Source of the DNA: Rahnella variigena
GTDB lineage: Bacteria; Pseudomonadota; Gammaproteobacteria; Enterobacterales; Enterobacteriaceae
Assembly: GCF_003610915.1 (NCBI RefSeq)
Contig: NZ_NSDJ01000001.1
Coordinates: 4,278,001-4,342,000, forward strand
Direction of reading: 5' to 3'
DNA length: 64,000 nt
Shown here: one piece after another, positions 35,962-43,133 of the stretch
Layout: each line of letters starts with the position of its first letter
Position numbering within the stretch: position 1 is the stretch's first letter
Notes under the pieces: model-generated
Seen by the model: only the letters and a program-made list of their open reading frames with translations
Told to the model about the DNA's origin: nothing
The model's database searches: none
Made by a program: the position numbers and the translations under genes

Positions 35962-37713
35962 GTGTACGGTGGCAGTTATCTCAGCCTGACGCAGGACAAA
36001 ATGAACGCCGACTATGCCAGCGTCACCGACCAGAGCGGCATATTCGCGGGCAACGGCGGCTTCGACATCACCGTCGGCAACCACACCCAGCTTAACGGCG
36101 GCGTGATTGCCTCCGGTGCCACGTCGGACCAAAACCGCCTCGATACCGGCACGCTGGGCTGGAACGACATCCGCAACAAAGCCGATTACAGCGTCGAGAG
36201 CAGCAGCGCCAGCATGAGCTCAAGCGGTAACACCGCCTCGCAGTTCATGGGCAATATGGCCAACGGCATGCTCGCCGGGCTGAACAACGACGGCAGCGCC
36301 GCCAGCACCACCGGTTCCGCTGTCGCGGACGGCACGATCGTTATCCGCGATAAAGAGAAACAGACGCAGGATATCGCTGAGTTAAGCCGCGACACCGACA
36401 ACGCCCACAGCACGCTGGCACCGATCTTCGATGCTGCCAAAGAACAGCAGCGCATCGACGAGAACCGCGCCATCGCGCAGATTGGCTCGCAGGTCGCGGA
36501 CATCGTTCGCACCGAAGGGAAAATCGCGGCGCAGGAAGCGGCGAAAAATCCCGACAATCTCGCCGCCGCGAAAGCCGCGCTGGAAGCTGAAGGCAAAACG
36601 CCAACCGGTGAAGACATCGCCAGACGCGCCTACGACACGGCGCTAAACGACTACGGCACTGGCAGCGATAAACAGAAAGCCGTACAGGCCATCACCGCCG
36701 CCATACAAGGCCTGACGGGAGGCGACTGGAGCTCCGCCGTGGCGGGCGCAGCCGCGCCTTACATGGCTGAATACATCAAAACCCACACCGCCGAAGGCGC
36801 TGAACGCATCATCAGCCACGCGCTGGCCGGTGCCGTCGTCGCCGAAATGCAAGGCGGCAATGCCGCAGCGGGCGCGGCCGGTGCCGGACTTTCAGCCGCA
36901 GGCGCGAAGTACATCGCCGAAGCGCTCTATCCTGGCAAAGACATCAAAAATCTGAGCGAAGAAGAGAAACAAGGCGTAGTTGCGCTGGCAACCTTAGCCT
37001 CAGGGATCGCCGGTGGCGTAGTCGGAGGAGATGTAAGCTCGGGGATTGATGGGGCGAAATCGGGTCAAAACGAAATCAGCAATAATATGTTCGGTGGTAC
37101 GGAATGGGGTCAGGAGCAAAAAGTAAAAGCGCATGGAGAAGATGTACTTTCATGTGCAACAGCTCCAAACTCAGCAAGTTGTCAGCGAGGACTCGCCGAG
37201 AATCAGGCCTATGCAACAGCTATGGCGACCGCAGGTCTCATCTACATACCGGGTGGAATGCAGGTCACTGCTGGCATCGGTGGTACAGCGAACGCTGGTA
37301 TTCAGTACACAATAAATGGAGAAATAAATCCAATGGACGTATTGATAGCAACTTATGTCGGTGCATTTACTGCGAATACCGGGCTGTGGGGAACCGTTGG
37401 CTGGAATGCAGCCGGAGGGGCGACCTCCAATTACCTAAAAGGCGATGCCCCTCTCACAGGTGCTGGCTGGGGCGCTGCAGGATCAGCCTTTGGTTATAGT
37501 ATTGGTAAGGTTGTTCAAATCCCATTGGATAAAGTACTCAATCCTTCCTGGAAAAATTGGGAGTGGGTAGATATGGGGATGGGGATCAGTAAACCCTTAC
37601 CACAATCTTCGGTTCCTGGGATGGCGGGTACTGCAGCATCTTCATTTGCTACGGAAAGCATGGGACAAGGAGTACCCAAGGCGATTGATAATTTAAATAA
37701 AGGGGGCAAGTAA
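35962..37713 (+). CDS. orphan cdiA 3' fragment with toxin module 2
   Basis: 583 residues from a GTG at 35962; AGGAGC seven bases upstream could allow translation. The first five residues are not cdiA-derived; the rest to about 37074 is near-identical to cdiA. The pretoxin part ends ISNN, as in module 1. The CT is identical to module 1 up to GIQY (about 37308), then diverges while keeping a common layout (NTGLWGTVGWNAAGGATSNYL, WVDMGMGISKPL). This is a common entry domain joined to related but different toxin domains. There is no export domain. A small membrane protein gene follows at once, so the toxin probably acts on the membrane (inference). Confidence 0.75.
   Translation: MYGGSYLSLTQDKMNADYASVTDQSGIFAGNGGFDITVGNHTQLNGGVIASGATSDQNRLDTGTLGWNDIRNKADYSVESSSASMSSSGNTASQFMGNMANGMLAGLNNDGSAASTTGSAVADGTIVIRDKEKQTQDIAELSRDTDNAHSTLAPIFDAAKEQQRIDENRAIAQIGSQVADIVRTEGKIAAQEAAKNPDNLAAAKAALEAEGKTPTGEDIARRAYDTALNDYGTGSDKQKAVQAITAAIQGLTGGDWSSAVAGAAAPYMAEYIKTHTAEGAERIISHALAGAVVAEMQGGNAAAGAAGAGLSAAGAKYIAEALYPGKDIKNLSEEEKQGVVALATLASGIAGGVVGGDVSSGIDGAKSGQNEISNNMFGGTEWGQEQKVKAHGEDVLSCATAPNSASCQRGLAENQAYATAMATAGLIYIPGGMQVTAGIGGTANAGIQYTINGEINPMDVLIATYVGAFTANTGLWGTVGWNAAGGATSNYLKGDAPLTGAGWGAAGSAFGYSIGKVVQIPLDKVLNPSWKNWEWVDMGMGISKPLPQSSVPGMAGTAASSFATESMGQGVPKAIDNLNKGGK
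35975..37074 (+). repeat. cdiA 3' segment, displaced copy 2 (1.1 kb)
   Basis: Colinear with 30027-31126 of cdiA (constant offset 5948) with only scattered substitutions; ends exactly at the VENN/ISNN position. Confidence 0.9.
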
Positions 37714-37943
37714 TGAAAATAAGCTTATCACGTTGGGTTTTCGCTGCTTTGCTTTTGGTCATAGCAATGACCGTAGTTGCCTTTACCATTACTTTATTTA
37801 AGTATCTGATTTTATACTTTATAGCAGGAATATTTTATGGCTCGTTTTCTCAGATGTCATATCTCAGTATAAAAATTGGCTTATTTACTGGTGTATTAAT
37901 AACTATCGGTTTATGGATAAAACATCGATTTAATATTCGCTAA
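37713..37943 (+). CDS. putative membrane immunity protein 2
   Basis: 76 residues, ATG overlapping the toxin stop (TAATG). Hydrophobic throughout: helices at about 8-30, 32-45 and 52-68, ending in IKHRFNIR. AT-rich. Position directly behind toxin module 2 marks it as the cognate immunity gene. Its sequence differs from the 80-residue protein at 35573 although the toxins share their first half, as expected if immunity tracks the divergent toxin half. Confidence 0.6.
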   Translation: MKISLSRWVFAALLLVIAMTVVAFTITLFKYLILYFIAGIFYGSFSQMSYLSIKIGLFTGVLITIGLWIKHRFNIR

Positions 37944-37952
37944 TATATTTAA

Positions 37953-37972
37953 TCCCGGCCTAGTCGCCGGGA
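37953..37972 (+). terminator. cassette-end hairpin 3
   Basis: TCCCGGC (37953-37959) pairs with GCCGGGA (37966-37972). No T-run follows, so it may have lost terminator function, but it matches the hairpins behind the other immunity genes. Confidence 0.5.
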
Positions 37973-38212
37973 GCTAGTTATCTGTCACTCAGCCGCAGCC
38001 CATCGTTGCGTACCCCGCTGGCCTCCGGAAAAGGTGAAGTTTGAGTCACTTAGTAATTAAGCTAGGCCGTTAATCCAGACGCTCTTTAAAAACCTGGCAT
38101 CAGAATCTTCGCCTACGTCAACGCCGCCGCAGGCAACAACCTGAACATCAAAGCAGTCACTGAATTTGGTCAGGACGCCGTCAAACAGTGTTTATCAGGC
38201 GGAAGCTGCCCT

Positions 38213-38692
38213 ATGGAAGCTGCTTTTGCATTACATCTGATAGCAGGTATGCTCAATTCTGATGCTGATTCCACTCCAAATATCGGTAAAGATCTAACAG
38301 ATGCAGATAAGGCTGAGTTAGGGGGTACAGGTTCAGGAACACCACCACCGCCAGAAAATGATCCAAAAAATTCAGAAGAGAAAAAAGTCGAAAAATTGAA
38401 TCAGAAGCAAGAAAGTTCTGTTAGAAAAATCGACAACCTCATAAAAAATTCATTAAAAGATCATGATATTACAGGCTCTCTTAAAGACATGGATGGTAAC
38501 CCTATCCCTAAACCGGATAGTCCAGGGCAAAACTGGAATCATATGAAGGAGATGCAAGATACCCTTAATGGTTTAAGGAATCATGCAAACACCCTGAAAA
38601 ATGTTAATAATCCGGAAGCTCAGGCAGCATATGGAAGGGCAACAGAAGCGATTAATAAAATAGAATCAGCTATAAAAGGATACGGCATATGA
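38213..38692 (+). CDS. orphan CdiA-CT, polymorphic toxin type 28-like
   Basis: From the ATG at 38213 the product has 159 residues. The frame extends back to about 38090 and there reads ...YVNAAAGNNLNIKAVTEFGQD, a mosaic of short cdiA-like pieces, so this is the displaced end of a cdiA. The N-terminal part has KQCLSGGSC and EAAFALHLIAGML, a common pre-toxin stretch. After a Pro/Glu linker comes the toxin (about 60-159: RKIDNLIKNSLKDHDITGSL, WNHMKEMQDTLNGLRNHA, INKIESAIKGYGI). I recognise this as the type-28 (Ntox28-like) CDI toxin seen in E. coli strains, described as tRNA-cleaving RNases that need elongation factors. The domain appears complete. It overlaps its immunity gene by 4 bp. Confidence 0.8.
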   Translation: MEAAFALHLIAGMLNSDADSTPNIGKDLTDADKAELGGTGSGTPPPPENDPKNSEEKKVEKLNQKQESSVRKIDNLIKNSLKDHDITGSLKDMDGNPIPKPDSPGQNWNHMKEMQDTLNGLRNHANTLKNVNNPEAQAAYGRATEAINKIESAIKGYGI

Positions 38693-39078
38693 CAACGTTT
38701 AGAGACCGATTAATGGCGAAAGGTTGTAATTATGAGCCCAACGCCAGATCATCTCTTGATGAGTGGTTTAGCAGTATTGTAGATGTACCACTTGATAAAC
38801 TGGATGTTGGAGATATTGCACGAGCTATAAGACAAGATCTGTTTTTAGGTGATGTGTTACCAAGAGCAGAGGCTATTTTGCAAGGTGACCCCTTAGCTGG
38901 GGATGATTACGATGGGCAGCTAATATCATCAATCGCATCCTTGAGCCCTAACGAAGCAAAAAGCGTATTACATTATCTTAAAAGAATAAGTTTAATTTTA
39001 AATCAATTAGATAAAAGTGATTTTGATGAGCGGTTACTGTTAGATATTAAGAAAATAGATCAATTAACTTCTGGTTAG
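38689..39078 (+). CDS. immunity protein of the type-28 toxin
   Basis: 129 residues; ATG overlaps the toxin stop in ATGA. Soluble, acidic and helical (SLDEWFSSIVDVPLDKLDVG, DIARAIRQDLFLGDVLPRA), of the contact-dependent inhibition immunity family that accompanies type-28 CdiA-CTs as I remember it. No defect is visible, so this cell should resist that toxin even if the toxin gene is silent. Hairpin terminator six bases downstream. Confidence 0.75.
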   Translation: MTTFRDRLMAKGCNYEPNARSSLDEWFSSIVDVPLDKLDVGDIARAIRQDLFLGDVLPRAEAILQGDPLAGDDYDGQLISSIASLSPNEAKSVLHYLKRISLILNQLDKSDFDERLLLDIKKIDQLTSG

Positions 39079-39084
39079 AAATAC

Positions 39085-39115
39085 AGATCCCGGCCACCAA
39101 GTCGGGATCTTTTTG
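39085..39115 (+). terminator. cassette-end hairpin 4 (terminator)
   Basis: AGATCCCG (39085-39092) pairs with CGGGATCT (39103-39110), then five Ts. Confidence 0.75.
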
Positions 39116-39160
39116 TCTGTCAGTCAGCCGAAGCATATCGTTGCTTATCCCGCTGGTATC

Positions 39161-39583
39161 TCTAATGGTGGGTCATCAAGCAATGCAGGTAATACTGTTG
39201 GCACCCCGTATACGGGTTGAAATACCACCACCACGCCAATTGCAGAACAGAATCCGGATGATTTGGCTTATCTCGCTAATGGTTATGAACCCAACAAAGG
39301 TGCTGTTGGTAATATGGGAGAACTCCTTAATCAACCAGGGTTTGGTAGTGATATTAAAGTAAATACCCAGAAAAGTAGCCAGCAATATCAAGGCCAAAGT
39401 ATATATAAAGCAAAGGGTGATATAGGGGATAATATTAAAAAAGGAGATCAGTTCTATCTCGATGGCCAGCATAAAGACCATCTTGAGCTTTTTGACAAAA
39501 GAGGCAATTTTAAGGCAGTCTTGAATCTTGATGGGACTATAAATCAGGCTAAAACTGAAGTAGCTAAAGGAAGGAAGTTATAA
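39161..39583 (+). pseudogene. orphan CdiA-CT with in-frame stop
   Basis: A frame running SNGGSSSNAGNTVGTPYTG is interrupted by TGA at 39218-39220 and continues with NTTTTPIAEQNPDD to the TAA at 39581. A TTG at 39263 could restart a 106-residue product. The toxin end (about 39370-39583) reads YKAKGDIGDNIKKGDQFYLD, then GQHKDHLELFDKRGNFK and AVLNLDG...GRKL. The D-x-Q-H...L-E pattern resembles the catalytic patch of colicin E3-like rRNases, a weak hint only. The pre-toxin half is missing. An intact immunity gene starts on the next base after the stop. Confidence 0.6.
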
Positions 39584-40141
39584 ATGTCGATACGTAGGTT
39601 AGCATTCAGCAGTAAAAAATTGCGGGGAATCCCCCGGAGATTACGATCATTGCGAAAATGGTCACAGTCATATACATCTAAATACCCCACTATTTCTAGT
39701 GATAGCTACTCAGATGGTTATTGGAATATTAAGATACCTGTACATATAGGATTGGTTCAGGGACGACAAACCAACCGTGAAATTCAATCTGTTTGCGCAC
39801 AATTTATGATAGATGCCGCTTATAATATTTTTCAGGCTAAACCAAAAAATGAAACGAACACAAGAGTCACATGCTGCATTATTTTGCCAGAGATGTTTTC
39901 TAGTGAATTATGCTTATTTACATCTGAAGAGTACTTTAATGTTCAAGCACAACCAGGAAGTAATTACTTAGGCAAAAAGACCTTATTGACAAATAGAAGC
40001 ATAATAAAAGAATGGGATTTAAATTTACCAAATGGCTTTTCGGAATTAGGAATCCTGAGAAGCAGTGAAAATGAAGATGGAGAGATATATTTTTCTGAGC
40101 ATTGGTACATTGGAGAAGTAGCTAGAAAAATTAAAATTTAG
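39584..40141 (+). CDS. DUF3916 protein, probable immunity protein
   Basis: 185 residues. The ATG follows the toxin stop directly (TAAATG), with AAGGAAGG upstream inside the toxin end. The N-terminal KKLRGIPRRLRSLRKWSQSY is the mark of DUF3916 proteins. Rich in Ser/Asn and AT-rich; soluble. The family has no known activity that I recall. Its place behind a CdiA-CT makes it a good candidate immunity protein for that toxin, and it appears intact while the toxin is broken. Confidence 0.65.
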   Translation: MSIRRLAFSSKKLRGIPRRLRSLRKWSQSYTSKYPTISSDSYSDGYWNIKIPVHIGLVQGRQTNREIQSVCAQFMIDAAYNIFQAKPKNETNTRVTCCIILPEMFSSELCLFTSEEYFNVQAQPGSNYLGKKTLLTNRSIIKEWDLNLPNGFSELGILRSSENEDGEIYFSEHWYIGEVARKIKI

Positions 40142-40189
40142 ATTATTAGACCGATATGTATGTAGTAAACATTACTTTGGAGATAAGTC

Positions 40190-40270
40190 ATGTACAATAT
40201 ATGCGACAAAGCGATTAAAATGATACGCACCTGGCTGATCGCTTGGATCGACAGGCAGGACCGAAGCTAA
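40190..40270 (+). CDS. 26-residue peptide, doubtful
   Basis: TTTGGAG stands eight bases before an ATG that opens 26 codons (MYNICDKAIKMIRTWLIAWI...DRS), an amphipathic basic peptide. It overlaps, in another frame, the start of the toxin fragment that follows. It may be the start of a lost gene or chance. No function proposed. Confidence 0.25.
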   Translation: MYNICDKAIKMIRTWLIAWIDRQDRS

Positions 40271-40469
40271 CTTATTACAAGAGAAATTGGCAATAGAACA
40301 AGCCTTATTAAACCCTGAGGCTGGTCATCAACTACCTATACCAATGTCCGATAAGCGATGGCCGAAAGAAGATGGTCGGGTGAAAATGGCGCAAAATATT
40401 AATGGCGTTGAAGTACATTATGTTCGTAATACGAAAACTGGTCAGGTAGATGACTTTAAATTCAAATAG
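40266..40469 (+). pseudogene. CdiA-CT toxin fragment, C-terminal 67 residues
   Basis: The frame reads ANLLQEKLAIEQALLNPEAG then HQLPIPMSDKRWPKEDGRVK and MAQNINGVEVHYVRNTKTG...DDFKFK to TAG, the tail of a CdiA-type toxin; a TTG at 40287 is the only near start. The block D-x-R-(W/F)-P...G-x-x-KM...(I/V)HY-x-x-N-x-x-TG-x-x-x-D-x-K is shared with the toxin at the end of cdiA (31.6-31.8 kb), so both belong to one remote family. No pretoxin or entry domain remains. Confidence 0.6.
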
Positions 40470-40479
40470 GTCGGGATAA

Positions 40480-40890
40480 ATGTTGGTTTTATGTAAGTCA
40501 ACATCAGTAAAAGATCTCCCCGGTAACGCAAGAGTTATTGGCGAAAATAATGAAACACAATTTAATCCTTTGAAAATAGGAGTCGAGTATAAGGTCTATG
40601 GTGTTATGTTTTATCCGACCCGAACTGACATGCTCCTTTGTCCCGACGGTAGCAATCCATTATGAGTGCCTTCAAATTTTTTTGAAGTATTGGACAATGC
40701 ATTACCGAATAATTGGGGCTGTGTCCTCACAGAAAAAATAGATAGATATTCTAACTTACATGAAGATTTTGGAATAACTGCAATATTTAGCTATCTTCAA
40801 TTAGTTCGATCATACCAGCATTATATTGGCATTCTGGAAAGAGAACCTGACGAATTGCAGAAGTTCTATGATTATAAACTTAGTTACTGA
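40480..40890 (+). pseudogene. immunity gene broken by an in-frame TGA
   Basis: Two open halves in the same frame (40480-40665 and 40666-40890) are separated by one TGA at 40663-40665, in the context DGSNPL-stop-VPSNFFEVLDN. Restoring one codon (for example TGG, Trp) would give a 136-residue protein beginning MLVLCKSTSVKDLPGNARVI. It lies 10 bases after the toxin fragment, so it was that toxin's immunity gene. Family not recognised. Confidence 0.6.
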
Positions 40891-40950
40891 AAAATTCTGT
40901 ATTCTTCGGATATTTTTAATTCTATAAGTTATGCAGTCAACCTGATACCG

Positions 40951-42158
40951 ACCGCAACCTGACGGTCGAAAGCCTGCAGGACACCGAACATTACGATTCG
41001 AAACAGCAGAGCGCCGCAGCGGGCGGCAGCTTTACCTGGGGCGGCGGTGGCGGCAGCGGGTATATCAGCCTGACGCAGGACAAAATGAACGCCGACTATG
41101 CCAGCGTCACCGACCAGAGCGGCATATTCGCGGGCAACGGCGGCTTTGACATCACCGTCGGCAACCACACCCAGCTTAACGGCGGCGTGATTGCCTCCGG
41201 TGCGACGTCGGACAAAAACCGCCTCGATACCGGCACGCTGGGCTGGAACGACATCCGCAACAAAGCCGATTACAGCGTCGAGAGCAGCAGCGCCAGCATG
41301 AGCTCAAGCGGTAACACCGCCTCGCAGTTCATGGGCAATATGGCTAACGGCATGCTCGCCGGGCTGAACAACGACGGCAGCGCCGCCAGCACTACCGGTT
41401 CCGCTGTCGCGGACGGCACGATCGTTATCCGCGATAAAGAGAAACAGACGCAGGATGTCGCTGAGTTAAGCCGCGACACCGACAACGCCCACAGCACGCT
41501 GGCGCCGATCTTCGATGCTGCCAAAGAACAGCAGCGCATCGACGAGAACCGCGCCATCGCGGAGATTGGCTCGCAGGTCGCGGATATCGTTCGCACCGAA
41601 GGGAAAATCGCGGCACAGGAAGCGGCGAAAAATCCCGACAATCTCGCCGCCGCAAAAGCCGCGCTGGAAGCCGAAGGAAAAACGCCAACCGGTGAAGACA
41701 TCGCCAGACGCGCCTACGACACGGCGTTAAACGATTACGGCACCGGCAGCGATAAACAGAAAGCCGTACAGGCGATCACCGCCGCCATACAAGGCCTGAC
41801 GGGCGGCGACTGGAGCTCCGCCGTGGCGGGCGCAGCCGCGCCTTACATGGCTGAATACATCAAAACCCACACCGCCGAAGGCGCTGAACGCATCATCAGC
41901 CACGCGCTGGCCGGTGCCGTCGTCGCCGAAATGCAAGGCGGCAATGCCGCAGCGGGCGCGGCCGGTGCCGGACTTTCAGCCGCAGGCGCGAAGTACATCG
42001 CCGAAGCGCTCTATCCTGGCAAAGACATCAAAAATCTGAGCGAAGAAGAGAAACAAGGCGTGGTTGCGCTGGCAACGTTAGCCTCAGGGATCGCCGGTGG
42101 CGTTGTGGGGGGAGATGTAAGCTCGGGGATTGATGGGGCTAAGGGCGGGAAGAATGAG
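40951..42158 (+). repeat. cdiA 3' segment, displaced copy 3 (1.2 kb)
   Basis: Colinear with 29919-31126 of cdiA (constant offset 11032) and near-identical; it retains VENN at 42159-42170. The left edge abuts AT-rich unrelated sequence. Confidence 0.9.
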
Positions 42159-42783
42159 GTTGAGAATAATGCGCTGAGTAGTCTTGGTGACGTTTTTGGT
42201 AGCCAGGGTGGTAAGTATTTTGAAGGTGCTGCCTCTTTAGAAAAAGAGCTTTTGCAAGATCCAAATCTGACTGATCAAGAAAAACAGACAATTCGTGATC
42301 AATACATAAAAGGCGACCTACCTGAGGATGTCATCAAGGCTATCTTGGAAAATAATCCAGGATCAGACACTGTGATGGCATTATTGAATGCAAAAAATCC
42401 AGAAGACTATGCGTTAGCATTATTAAGTTCATTACCTGCTGAACGAGCACTAGCCTTAATTGGGAAAATGACAAAAGGCGCTCAGGTGACTGGAGTCTTT
42501 AATATAGCTGATCGAGTTTACACTCAATTAAATGATCCGAGGTTGGGTAATTTATCTGGAAAACTTAACGCTGCGGAGCTGCAGAAGCTTGCTAACAACC
42601 CCCGCAGCTGTACGTGTTTATGATGCAAGGAGTGGCCATATTAATGTAATACAAAGTGTTGATGGAAAACTTTTGCGTATTACAGTACCAAATAATGAAA
42701 TGAAGATAATATCTGTCGGCCCTATAAGGCCAAACCAAGTGAAAAATCTTATCGAGAAAGGCTCTTTTGTTCCTTTACCTTGA
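41085..42783 (+). pseudogene. orphan cdiA 3' fragment and toxin, frameshifted
   Basis: From the ATG at 41085 the frame follows cdiA through the pretoxin domain and VENN, then an entry domain (YIKGDLPEDVIKAILENNPG, DTVMALL) shared with cdiA itself. It stops at 42623 after ...QKLANNPRSCTCL. At the run of five Cs (42599-42603) the removal of one C would join ...LANNP to AAVRVYDARSGHINVIQSVD and the remaining ~55 residues (LLRITVPNNEMKIISVGPI...GSFVPLP) open to 42783. So a one-base insertion has disabled the toxin domain. The toxin type is not identified; its small beta-rich look would fit a barnase/RelE-like RNase (guess). Confidence 0.8.
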
Positions 42784-42797
42784 GGTGTTTAACGAGA

Positions 42798-43046
42798 ATG
42801 GCAAAAATACATATTGAAGAAATACAAAAATATCTTGCGGCACGAGGTGAAAAAGATGCATTACCTCATGTGAACAACGGCGAAGGTTATTTCCTTGAAA
42901 TCCGATTTGATGATCAAACGCAGAAGGCTTCACACTGCATAGATGAAGAGCTTAAAAACAAAGTTATCACGGCTGATTGCCCTTACGGAATGGTGACAAT
43001 TATTTTTGGTGATGACGGGCAACTCGTCTCTTTAGATTTAAGTTGA
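42798..43046 (+). CDS. putative immunity protein behind the frameshifted toxin
   Basis: 82 residues from the ATG at 42798 (GAGGTG about ten bases upstream); a TTG at 42780 in frame is less likely. Acidic, soluble (HIEEIQKYLAARGEKDALPH, EIRFDDQTQKASHCIDEELK, VTIIFGDDGQLVSLDLS). It starts 14 bases after the toxin's original stop and appears intact although the toxin is not. Family not recognised; immunity role inferred from position. Confidence 0.6.
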   Translation: MAKIHIEEIQKYLAARGEKDALPHVNNGEGYFLEIRFDDQTQKASHCIDEELKNKVITADCPYGMVTIIFGDDGQLVSLDLS

Positions 43047-43053
43047 TCGCTCA

Positions 43054-43075
43054 ATCCCGCCCTCGTTGGCGGGAT
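43054..43075 (+). terminator. cassette-end hairpin 5
   Basis: ATCCCGCC (43054-43061) pairs with GGCGGGAT (43068-43075). The base-paired part differs from hairpin 1 but the layout is the same. Followed by CTTACTTT. Confidence 0.6.
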
Positions 43076-43080
43076 CTTAC

Positions 43081-43133
43081 TTTATACGTCAGCTAATTAC
43101 CCTTCGGTCGCCAGCCGGATGATCAGCTATCCC
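43081..43133. repeat. 53-bp direct repeat, right copy
   Basis: Identical to 32134-32186. Here it overlaps the last codons and TAG stop of the SRPBCC gene and marks the right end of the cassette array. Confidence 0.85.

Noticed and set aside
39218..40665. In-frame TGA codons at 39218 and 40663 as possible recoding (selenocysteine)
   Set aside because: No SECIS-like hairpin seen right after either stop, both lie in displaced cassettes, and other inactivating changes are nearby; decay is simpler.
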